Shown here one piece after another: positions 38,119 through 47,469 of a stretch of DNA of 64,000 nt (position 1 is the first letter of the stretch; each line of letters starts with the position of its first letter). Made by a program: the position numbers and the translations under genes. The notes beneath the pieces were generated by a model. That model was not told the DNA's origin. It did not search any database and worked only from the letters and a program-made list of their open reading frames with translations. This DNA comes from Pampus argenteus (Eukaryota; Chordata; Actinopteri; Scombriformes; Stromateidae): assembly GCA_036937835.1 (NCBI GenBank), contig CM072870.1, positions 24,338,501 through 24,402,500 on the forward strand, given 5' to 3'.

Positions 38119-40017
38119 CTAAATGTGCCTTTGTGTGAATACATTCAACAGACTTGCTGTATAGTCTGTCTGAGCAAGAGACCCTAGTGTCTTTGGTATA
38201 TCTGGTGTCACTGGTTTCACTGGTATCAATGATGTTTCTGGTTTTACTGGTGTCTCTGGTGTTGCTGGTGTCCCTAGTGTCTCTAGTTTCTCTGGTGTCA
38301 ATGATGTTTCTGGTTTTGCTGGTGTCTCTGGTGTCACTGGTGTCTCTGGTGTCTCTGGTGTTGCTGGCGTCACTGGTGTCTCTGGTGTCACTGGTGTCTC
38401 TGGTGTTGCTGATGTCTCTGGTGTCACTGGTGTCTCTGGTGTTGCTGATGTCTCTGGCGTCACTGGTGTCTCTGGTGTCATTGGTGTCTCTGGTGTCACT
38501 GGTGTCTCTGGTGTTGCTGATGTCTCTGGCGTCACTGGTGTCTCTGGTGTCATTGGTGTCTCTGGTGTTGCTGATGTCTCTGGCGTCACTGGTGTCTCTG
38601 GTGTCACTGGTGTCTCTGGTGTTGCTGATGTCTCTGGTGTCTCTGGTGTCACTGGTGTCTCTGGTGTCACTAGTGTCACTAGTGTTGCTGATGTATCTGG
38701 TGTCTCTGGTGACTCTGGTGTCTCTGGTGTCTCTGGTGTTGCTGGTGTCTCTGATGTCTCTGGTGTCATTGGTGTCTCTGGTGTCTATGGTCTCTCTGGT
38801 GTCTCTGGTGTCTCTGGTGTTGCTGGTGTCTCTGGTGTCTCTGATGTCTCTGGTGTCGCTGATGTTGCTGGTGTCTCTGGTGTCATTGGTGTATCTGGTG
38901 TTGCTGGTGTCTCTGGTGTCTCTGGTGTCTCTGGTGTATCTGGTGTCATTGGTGTCTCTGGTGTTGCTGGTGTCTCTGGTGTTGCTGGTGTGTCTGGTGT
39001 CTCTGATGTCTCTGGTGTTGCTGGTGTCTCTGGTGTCTCTGGTGTTGCTGGTGTATCTGGTGTCTCTGGTGTTGCTGGTGTCTCTGGTGTCTCTGGTGTT
39101 GCTGGTGTCTCTGGTGTTGCTGGTGTTGCTGGTGTCTCTGGTGTCTCTGGTGTTGCTGGTGTATCTGGTGTCTCTGGTGTTGCTGGTGTCTCTGGTGTCT
39201 CTGGTGTTGCTGGTGTCTCTGGTGTTGCTGGTCTCTCTAGTGTCTCTGGTGTCTCTGGTGTTGCTGGTGTCTCTGGTGTTGCTGGTGTATCTGGTGTCTC
39301 TGGTGTTGCTGGTGTCTTTGGTGTCTCTGATGTCTCTGGTGTTGCTGGTGTCTCTGATGTCTCTGGTGTTGCTTGTGTCTCTGATGTCTCTGGTGTCGCT
39401 GATGTTGCTGGTGTCTCTGGTGTCTCTGGTGTTGCTGGTGTCTCTGGTGTCTCTGGTGTTGCTGGTGTCTCTGATGTCTCTGGAGTATCTGGTGTTGCTG
39501 GTGTCTCTGGTGTCTCTGGTGTTGCTGGTGTCTCTGGTGTTGCTGGTGTCTCTGGTGTCTCTGGTGTCTCTGGTGTTGCTGGTGTCTCTGGTGTCTCTGG
39601 TGTCTCTGATGTCTCTGGTGTCTCTGGTGTCGCTGGTGTTGCTGGTGTCTCTGGTGTCTCTGGTGTCATTGGTGTCTCTGATGTCTCTGGTGTCTCTGGT
39701 GTCACTAGTGTTGCTGATGTCTCTGGTGTCTCTGGTGTTGCTGGTGTCTCTGGTGTCTCTGGTGTCTCTGGTGTCTCTGATGTCTCTGGTGTCTCTGGTG
39801 TCATTGGTGTTGCTGATGTTTCTGGTGTCTTTGGGATACAATAAGGGACACAGTGGCTGTAACCTTCCAGATCCTGTGTGTCACTGTTAGTTGCTTCAAG
39901 AGGCAATAAGTCATCTATCAAATCTATTGAACTCCCTCCATCACCAGTAGGAACTATAGTCAATCGATAAATCCCTTTGATCTGGCATTCTATCCTTCCA
40001 GTGACTCTGGCCTTCAT
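38119..40017 (-). pseudogene. Thr-Pro-X tripeptide-repeat frame with unique leader, one in-frame stop
   Basis: From a Met at 40017 one minus-strand frame runs 633 codons to the terminal stop at 38119, interrupted by a single TAG at 38785-38787 (codon 411). The upstream frame stays open for 11 more codons. Residues 1-66 are unique and of ordinary composition (starting MKARVTGRIECQIKGIYRLT, with DLIDDLLPLEA and two Cys). About 545 residues of Thr-Pro-X follow, with X = Glu, Ala, Val, Met or sometimes Asp. The last 23 or so residues are unique. Thr holds its place in nearly every triplet. Some third-base changes are silent (ACA/ACG), and rare units give Lys, Arg or Ser. The TAG arises from one substitution in a GAG codon. 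The Met has a poor start context (T at -3) and there is no signal peptide. Because a nine-bp array lacking stops is open by construction, openness is weak evidence for coding. It could be a proto-gene, a pseudogene or plain non-coding repeat. Confidence 0.2.
38185..39832. repeat. 1.65-kb minisatellite, nine-bp unit, about 183 copies
   Basis: Every unit is a variant of GGTGTCTCT on the plus strand. Main variants end in GCT, ACT or ATT, or change GG to GA (GATGTCTCT). All visible units keep the nine-bp register, with no frameshifting indel seen. Two domains are evident. About 38185-38690 is rich in ACT/ATT units (Val/Met codons on the minus strand), with a 72-bp duplication joining 38222 and 38294. 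About 38690-39832 is dominated by a 27-bp higher-order unit, GGTGTTGCT plus two GGTGTCTCT-type units. The plus strand is nearly free of A. Outer units are more diverged than central ones, as expected from slippage or unequal exchange. Confidence 0.98.
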
Positions 40018-40930
40018 AAAAACCCATACAGTATTCTTTCCATAATTTAATTTTTAACAATATCAATTGTGGTGTGTAAAATACTTATGCTTTTTATCTG
40101 ATTTCATACACAGCTACTGCTGCACTGAATCAAATCATGCCAGAGAAGTGGGGAGAGCCCCAGCTGAATGACTGACAGCTGAGTCTAAATCGATTCTTGT
40201 AGAAACCTTTTCATGCAGCACAGGTTGATGTGACAGCTCAGTTGAGTTTTGGAGGGCAGGCAGTTGCTCTAATAAAGCCAAGGTCAGACTCATAGCCCTT
40301 GGTTAAAAAAAGATAATTTCTTCTTCTTCTTTCTATAAATGCACTTTAATTGTAACTGAAGTGAGGATGAATCTGTTGTATTTTAATTTGTTTAAAAGCA
40401 TGAAGGTGTCCACATTTTCACAGATGACCTTGTTAAAGCAGATGTCTCCAGTAAAATTAAAACAAGCTTCGACAAAGAGCAGATGAGTTGAAAAACTATT
40501 ACCTCAACTATGTACTTTTCTAGTGCATTTCAACAGTTTGGTTCAGAAACACGGGCGGTAAGGCTGCATTATTCAAGTAGGTTTCCATGTCTGTTTTCTG
40601 AATTTCTGTCGTCCATCATTACTCTTCATTTATTCTTCTCTTCTGGTCCCCTGCAGCAAAAAGCCCCAGACTCTGCCCCCAACAGTGTGTGACTCATATA
40701 GCACACAAAGGTCATCGTTAAAGCAAATATCCACTTACTGTCACTTCTTTTCTCTTGAAATACAGCTGTGTTGACTCGAATGCTCGACCCAGTAGGTGAA
40801 CTTCAGGGCAAAGCATCAGGACATTTGGAAGTCAGTCTATTGATGCCACTAAAGTTTATCAGAATCTTCAAAGGTCATGAAGGTCAAACTATTTTCCCCC
40901 TTGTCATAGAAAAAGTCTAAGTATAAATAA
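40018..40930. other. Unique AT-rich DNA between the minisatellite and a MITE
   Basis: No coding signal beyond the 11 open codons upstream of 40017. A TTTCTTCTTCTTC-type tract lies near 40317-40333. Confidence 0.5.
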
Positions 40931-40935
40931 TAATA

Positions 40936-41374
40936 CCGTATTTTTCAGACTATAAGGCGCATCTAAAATCATTACATTTTCTCAAAAATCAACAGTGTTC
41001 CTTATATATGACCTTTGGTTGAGTTTACTAACCTCGAACCGATTTTATGTTGTACACATTACGGTTAATAACGTATTAATCTGCGAGTCAGGAGCCTCTC
41101 AGAGGCCTGATTCATCACTGAACAGCCCGGTGACACCAACGAGACCGACTCGGATAATGACGAGAGGGATCCGGGCTGCCTATGTGTTAAAACTGAACAA
41201 TGTTGAGATGGATCCGGACATGTTTGATGAGGAAATCGCCCACTTAAACTTGTATTTTTGTGTTAACCTACAACTGAGAGTTATTGTAAATTAGTTGAAT
41301 AAAGTTCGACTTATCCGACAAACGTTCTTATTGCGCCTTGTAATCAGATGTGCCTTATGGCCAGAACAATACGG
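40936..41374 (+). mobile_element. Pogo/Tigger-like non-autonomous DNA transposon
   Basis: Terminal inverted repeats are visible. The left end, TACCGTATTTTTCAGACTAT and onward (40934-40964), matches the reverse complement of 41346-41376 at 26 of 31 positions. A TA dinucleotide bounds each end, as expected for Tc1/mariner/pogo insertion. The 'ctataaggcgca' motif in the ends belongs to an abundant fish repeat. Inside, a plus-strand frame ends VEMDPDMFDEEIAHLNLYFC..., and an AATAAA signal follows at about 41297. This suggests that the element kept the 3' end of a transposase gene and lost the rest. It is about 440 bp, so non-autonomous. Confidence 0.75.
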
Positions 41375-41379
41375 TAATA

Positions 41380-41815
41380 GTATTTTTCATGGCTCATTGG
41401 CAGGTTTTTAAAAGGTACCCTTCAGTGTTTCAGACCACTTGTGGCGCTATGGAGCAAAAATGGAAGCCCATTTTAAATCACCTCCAAATGCACTTACAAA
41501 TCAGACTTTCTAAAATCACATTGGATACAGTCTGCGCTGGTAGTCTGTAATCTTATTAGATATTGCTGATAGATAAGATATTGGTGAATGAGGCCCATTG
41601 AGGTCAGGGCTATGCTGTCCACTCCTTAAAGACTAATAGTTGTTTTTTTTAAAAGTTCATTTTCAGTTGATCTTCAGTTCATATTCACTAAGCAGGTTGT
41701 CAAACTCAATCTAGATCAAACACTGTGTTTGGCTGTTTGCCTACTTTTGCTGAAGGGCAATTTAAACCTGCCACGGCCAGTGAGATGTACCTGTGTGATT
41801 CCTTAAGAAAAAAAT
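41380..41815. other. Unique DNA, no gene
   Basis: No repeat or coding signature. The 66-codon plus frame at 41350-41550 starts inside the transposon end and is not supported. Confidence 0.5.
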
Positions 41816-41819
41816 GCTC

Positions 41820-42080
41820 TAAATTAGCCATGTTTGCAAATCAAGGGCTGTCAATGTGATTAATTACCACCTCCATTCCCAGATAATACCATGTGACATC
41901 TGCCCTCTCCCTTCCTCTGAAGTAGTGGCAGAGATCATGCGTCCTCTTTGATTAATTAAAAGGGACCTGTGGGTTAACATTTTCAAGCAAACCTTTACAC
42001 CCGGCTTTTAATTCTCAAACCTGCCCTTGAAATGCACATACAGGTCCGGGGAGAATGCACAGGCGGACAGGAAAAAGATG
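41820..42080. promoter_or_regulatory. Candidate conserved non-coding element with TAATTA and TCF sites
   Basis: Two TAATTA cores (41861-41866 and 41953-41958), a CTTTGAT TCF/LEF-type core immediately before the second, and GGCTTTTAATTCTCAAACCT near 42003 lie in non-repetitive sequence without a sustained open frame. The motif grouping is suggestive. Conservation is not tested here. Confidence 0.35.
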
Positions 42081-42374
42081 CAGGGGTGAGGCCTTGTGTC
42101 AGATTTGACAGCCGACTGCTGGAGCTGCATTAGAGACAGACAGGACACAACAGCTCATATTAAAACTTTGATCCTCTCACCCCTGAGCTTTGCTTAGAGA
42201 AAAAGAAAGGCAAGGTAATGGTTTCCTCTGTCAAGATTGGACATAAAAGATAAGAGGAAACAATCTCCCAGAGATATAGTTCATCCCTTTCAGTTGCAAT
42301 AGTGTTAATTCATTCCTCTGGATCTTTGTGATGCATTTTCTCAGAGCCTGCTGCTTCTATGTTTTGTTAAGATA

Positions 42375-42610
42375 AATCAAGTGGAAAATACATTTACTCA
42401 AGCACTATGCTTAAGACAAATACAGGTACTATTTTCTTTCTTACATCATATACTTTAGTACTTTATGTTTTACTGCCTTGCATTAATTTGAGCTATAGTG
42501 ACCTTAAGTAAAGTGTTGTTGCACAAATAGATTGATATAATAATCACATTTTACATAATGAGTACTTTTATCTTCACATTTTAAATTATTTTAACATATC
42601 GCAACTCTAA
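42375..42610 (+). repeat. Diverged copy of a common teleost dispersed repeat
   Basis: The words AAAATACATTTACTCAAGCA, GCTTAAGACAAATACAGGTA, CATATACTTTAGTACTTTAT, CCTTAAGTAAAGTG and ATAATGAGTACTTTTATCTT follow the order of a very abundant fish repeat built on 'actttacttgagta' and 'aaatacatttactcaag' motifs. It is strongly diverged and its edges are unclear. Confidence 0.6.
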
Positions 42611-42739
42611 CATCTGCTCAAAGATATTAGTTATAAAGCCATTTCATGCATGCATGTTTAGTGAATTCTTGGAGATATTATGCATACTATATGTACACAA
42701 CTCCAGCAGTAGGCAGTACCGTCTGTTATTATCCATTAG

Positions 42740-42870
42740 ATGTTGAACAAGCCAGCAGCTCATATGAACTTTAATGATTTATTGGTAAAGCCCCAGATTC
42801 ACCACGAACGCTGCGTCATTCACCATCCCCACTTTGGTCCTGATATTAAAAACATAATTACCATATTTCA
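42740..42870. promoter_or_regulatory. Candidate conserved non-coding element
   Basis: Contains ATGAACTTTAATGATTTATT, CACGAACGCTGCGTCATTCA and AAAACATAATTACCATATTT in unique sequence with no open frame. Weak, composition-based call. Confidence 0.25.
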
Positions 42871-42879
42871 TCTCTTATG

Positions 42880-43690
42880 ACAAGCCTTTGAAATCGCTGA
42901 TAAACCATGACTACATTATTATTTCCCCTCTGACAAGCAGTCTAATATATTCTAGAGCAGTGAATTTCCTTCAATATGTCGTCACACTACATTCTGTGAA
43001 AAAGAGCTGCACAACTCCAGCCAGTGTTAGCAAGGCACACTATACGTTTTGGATTCATAGTCTGATTCCTTCTTAAAGTGTTTTTCTCTTTGTAATGAGA
43101 GAAAAGTTGTATATTATAATATTGTTGTTTGCTCATATAGTCACAGCTTTGAATATAAACCATTTGCACATGTTGAAATGTAATTAGTCATTAAGATATT
43201 TTCCCAGTGTTGCTGCCTTTTGTATGACGAGCCAGTCTGTTCTACCCTGATAGCAGCTTCATTATGAAAAACAACAGCGTTCTCATATATTAAACACTTT
43301 GATATCTCACATCACCACAGCTGAAGTACGTCTGCTGGAGGAACATTTTCCTTAATAATATTTTCATTGGTGTTGGTGCACAAAGCCCATTTTGACTAAT
43401 TGCAAGAGGTGTTGCTAATAATATCACACTACTCTTACAGATTTCACCGTATGTAAGCTTAATTATACAAGCGTGAATATTCTGGTTTGATATATACATG
43501 CGTTGTGTTTGTGTCTGTAACAAAAGGAAAGTGCCTCAATCAAAACGCACACACACAGATGCACACATTGACACCTGCTGGTATTTTGATGAACAGACAG
43601 AGAAGCATCCTGATGTTGAAGACTCATGTGAAGGCTGATAGGAGCACACAAACTACAGGAAAACCACTCACACAGACCAATACCTCAATT
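42880..43690. other. Unique AT-rich DNA, no gene
   Basis: Short overlapping frames on both strands with no signature. There is a short CA-rich tract near 43548-43566. Confidence 0.5.
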
Positions 43691-43699
43691 ATTTATTTT

Positions 43700-43800
43700 A
43701 ATTATGTTGGCGTTTCTGCCTTTATTGGACAGGTATAAGTGAAGACAGGAAACGAGGACAGAGATGGGGATGAGTGTGCTTCCTGCTGCACCAGGGCACT
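43700..43800 (+). repeat. Teleost dispersed (SINE-like) repeat fragment
   Basis: TTTCTGCCTTTATTGGACAG, GTGAAGACAGGAAACGAGGA, CAGAGATGGGGATGAGTG and GCACCAGGGC match the order of a frequent fish repeat ('tctgcctttattggacag...agagacaggaaa...gagatgggga'). In full copies this is followed by a reversed tRNA-like box, which is absent here, so the copy is partial. Confidence 0.5.
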
Positions 43801-43809
43801 ATTAAACAT

Positions 43810-45920
43810 TTTCAGGTCCTTTCTTTGGTGAGGACAGCTCAAAATAATCCTCCAATAAAAGACACTAAAAAGGGAAATACAAAAAAACAGTTTACACTGC
43901 AGATTTACAGCAAAACTATTAGATGTATGAAATGTTAGTTTTCTAACCTCACAGTTACAAATGAGAAAACTGACAACAGAGCCTTGTTATGTTATCATCC
44001 TCTGGCATTAGAAAAGAAAATCCAGTCTATCCAGTCTGAAGCCTCACGCTGTGACGATCATTTGCACTTGAGGACCACTTCAGCACCACGTCACATTTCT
44101 CCGGTCTGATTGTAACAATCAAGCAGCTCTGGCATCCTGAACTCTACAGACTCTCATGACAGGCTGCCTCGTTACATGACGATGATGACGATGATGATGA
44201 TGATGATGAATCTGACCAAAAGCCAAACACGTTATGTTAAATATGAGAGATAATGCACTGCTATTATTGCACATGTAACACTGTGAGGTTTGAATAATTG
44301 CATTCCATCTGGGAGAGAAACATGGCAGCTTTGACATACCATCTGGCAGAAATGTTCCTCAGAAAAACAACATCCACACGCAGGCATAATATTCAGAAAT
44401 CAGGAATAAGTGAATAATTTGAACCTGATTAAAAATACAAACTGATAGAGCATGTTGTGAAAGTAGAAGTAGATGCACAAATTTAGTCTCGTCTTTGGTA
44501 GGAATACGCTGACCAGCTTTATATCTTTACACAAAATGATTAAAAATAAAATGCCATGAAGCAGCCGCAGTGGAGGTAAATGTTTGTGTTAATAATTGAT
44601 TGTGACACCTGCACTGTGCTAATCAATATAAAGTTGTCAAATTACTGATGACTGAGCTGATTTCCTAGAGAAACCGTATTTATTATTAATCAACTAATTT
44701 CATTTATTCTCAGTATTTGTGCTTTTGATGCATCATTTACTAACAGTCCATGTTTGTAAAATGAATCTTACTGTCTTTATATTGATTGATTTCATGAAAC
44801 TAGATTGATTAATGAATGATGCTGATAAAAACTACACAGCAAGCCATTTTCAGCTCCCTCTGCTTTTTTATTTCTTGATATTAAAATATAAAGCCGAGAA
44901 CTGTGTGCTATGACGTCTTTGAGATTAATAAGCATAGAAAGTCCTCAGCGTATAAATAGTGATGGACTCTGACCCTAAAGAGTCTGAAACCCATCAGAAG
45001 TTGTCAATGTGTAGCCAGACAAGGTTATCTTTACTGGAGGTTTTCAGACAGGAACACGGGTAGAAAGACAGCCTGAAGCTGCTGAGGTACAATGAGCTAA
45101 TGCAGCGGGACTCTGCAGCAAACTGCAGCACATCAGCTGAGATGTTGATGTCACGAGCTGTTTTTTCTACGCAAGAATACTGCAGCTTTGAAACCGAGTC
45201 AACGTTAATGCATCCATAGCGTAGTCAGGTATCAGAAGTGGGACCACCTTCACTGTTCAGACGTGTGTGTAGTGTACGAGGGTCAATGCACGATGAAATA
45301 AATAAATATATAAATAGGACAAAGAAATTCAGTCAGAAGAATATGTTGTAGGTTGAGATTTATGATACTGTTTATGTAACTGAAAGATGTGATATTTCTA
45401 TATTTCTTATTGATGACAAATGTCGTGTTTGGATTTAAGCCAGCAGTGAATGAATTGTGTGTGTATCCAAAACACAAAGACTAATAACAGCGATGATGCC
45501 TTCAGTCTCTGGGGAGTAGTACTGTGGTTCACGGTTTGAGTTGTAATCTGCTCTGTACCTGGTTGATGATGAGCGGAGGCAATGAAGAACCGAATCAGTG
45601 CAACCAAGGCAACATTTGTGTCCACTGTTGCCCTCATTCGTTCTGTATTTCCTCTTCTAAATACTTCAGTTCATGCATCTATGAGTCTATGAGAATTAGA
45701 TTTATGTACATGCTCATCGACTCGACCCAGATGTGAAGTACAAAGTTAAGAGTTAGTGATACGTAGCACAGCAAGCTAGAAAAGCGCTGAATATACTAAA
45801 TATATAAAAACACAGAACTTCTTTCTGGAGACTGAAAACTGAAAGACTGAAAAGTCTTCATAATAAAGAAATATGTCAACCGGCACACTGGACACAAACG
45901 GAGGCACAGAGGAATAAGAA
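43810..45920. other. Unique DNA, no gene
   Basis: No supported coding sequence. Short frames at 45283-45736 overlap on both strands and show no family signature. Confidence 0.5.
44177..44211. repeat. (GAT)n trinucleotide repeat
   Basis: About 11 GAT triplets, with GAC variants at the left end. Confidence 0.93.
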
Positions 45921-45926
45921 ATGTGA

Positions 45927-45927
45927 A

Positions 45928-46000
<73 letters not shown>
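45927..46000. repeat. Compound (TC)n(AC)n microsatellite
   Basis: About 7 TC copies pass directly into about 29 AC copies. On the minus strand this becomes a GT run followed by a GA run, making a Val-Cys then Arg-Glu artefact frame. Confidence 0.97.
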
Positions 46001-46001
<1 letters not shown>

Positions 46002-46009
46002 CAATACTG

Positions 46010-47415
46010 CACATGAACATTGTTGACAACAAGAAAAACATGCCTTATCCTCCAATGCTATGAAATTGCTTCATATTAAACAAAAATATAAATTTATACA
46101 ATTCAGTGAACAACGAACTGCATGAAACGTATAAAAATGAAGTTGAGAAATGACACAAATGTTTGCTGCACAAAGTTGGCAAAAAATAACAAATTAGTTC
46201 AAATCTTTGAATTATGCAACACGTCTTGGCAACATGTTTGGAACCTTTGAAAGTTTTTCAAAGTCTTTCAGGTGAACTGCAGTACTGATATTTTTATGCA
46301 TAGTGGTGCTCCTGGGCTCATTTGTCCAGTAGTTATTGAGAAATATTTCAAGATATTTGGATAAACATTTATTTATGTACAAACATGTGCAGGTTCAGTC
46401 TGTATGACTCAGGGCACAACAACATATTTCCTCTCATTTCTTCACTCCAGACGCTGTAATTGAACTGGACAGCTGATTAAAGGAAGGACCTCTAGAGACC
46501 GACTAGCTGTAATCAGGAGGTGTCTGGTTCAGATCCCATGTGCTGCAGCGTAGAGTGGGCCAAAGTGAAAGCTATTATCTGTCATCTCCTCCTCAGCCGC
46601 TCCTGAAACAACGGCTGAAGGGTGTAACGACTGGTGTGGGTAAACGCGCCATCCTGCAAGTTACATAATGAATTTTCTCTCTGTGATATTGACAACTTTA
46701 TGCACTTTATGTCTGTAAACAAACAGAACAAGGTTGTTTTTATGGTTTTATGTTCTCCGGGATAACAGGGACACACAGTGGTTTGTACTTAAAGACCACT
46801 GGAGGCAGTTTGATGGAAAAGGCAGGCTTGAGAGTGACGTGATGACACCTCTCAGACACCAGTCTCTGTCTCTGTCCTTCTGTTGGTGTTAAAGTTTCAA
46901 AGTCTGTCAGCAACATGAAGACGGATCAGTTCAGAATCACAATCAGTTGCTTCATCTATCTTATGTTGTTAATGTTATAAATAAAATATAAATAAAAAAG
47001 ACTTATCTGACCAATAAAATAATGAATTGATTGATAAACATCAGATGGGACTATGGAAATCATACACATATCTATATTGTATTTTGGCTCAACAACGAGG
47101 ATCATCTGTTCGATCTTAGATGTGGAAATGAAAAGATGAAATAAAAAGACAGAGGAAGGATAAATAAATAATATATTTATATATTTTTGAAGTAAAACAG
47201 ACTTTCCTTTCATTTTGACCATCACATATCTGTATTTCTGTGTGTTATATATCTGGACACATGGCTTGCATTTAGTGAAGAGTCATTTAACTAAACATAC
47301 AATACATACATCAGACTGAAACTACTATACAGACGTATGCAGCTGGTTTATTGAGATTCATAAAGCATACATATCGTCTCCTTTTAAACTTCTATAAAGT
47401 CTGTGTGGAGATGAG
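46010..47415. other. Unique AT-rich DNA, no gene
   Basis: The phrase TCCAGTAGTTATTGAGAAAT near 46327 weakly resembles part of the repeat at 27730. GTGTCTGGTTCAGATCCC near 46520 resembles a tRNA B box without a recognisable tRNA. Neither is strong enough to call. Confidence 0.45.
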
Positions 47416-47417
47416 TG

Positions 47418-47419
<2 letters not shown>

Positions 47420-47465
<46 letters not shown>
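47420..47465. repeat. (GT)n microsatellite
   Basis: A perfect GT run of about 23 copies. Confidence 0.97.

Positions 47466-47469
<4 letters not shown>

Noticed and set aside
38111..39841. 576-codon minus-strand frame (Asp-Thr-Arg/Ser-Asn-Thr repeats) through the array
   Set aside because: It is open for the same trivial reason. Its Met sits right at the array edge, with no unique N-terminal exon.
38154..39890. 578-codon plus-strand frame (Leu/Val/Ser-rich) and 284-codon Gly-Val-Ser collagen-like frame across the minisatellite
   Set aside because: They are by-products of a nine-bp unit lacking stops in these frames. They have no unique leader in frame, and the hydrophobic or collagen-like repeats have no signal or domain context.
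46225..46385. Second copy of the repeat at 27730-27970
   Set aside because: Only one phrase (TCCAGTAGTTATTGAGAAAT) is similar. The order of other blocks is not kept.
46493..46560. tRNA-like SINE head (GTGTCTGGTTCAGATCCC)
   Set aside because: Only one box is visible, and the rest does not fold or match a known SINE head.
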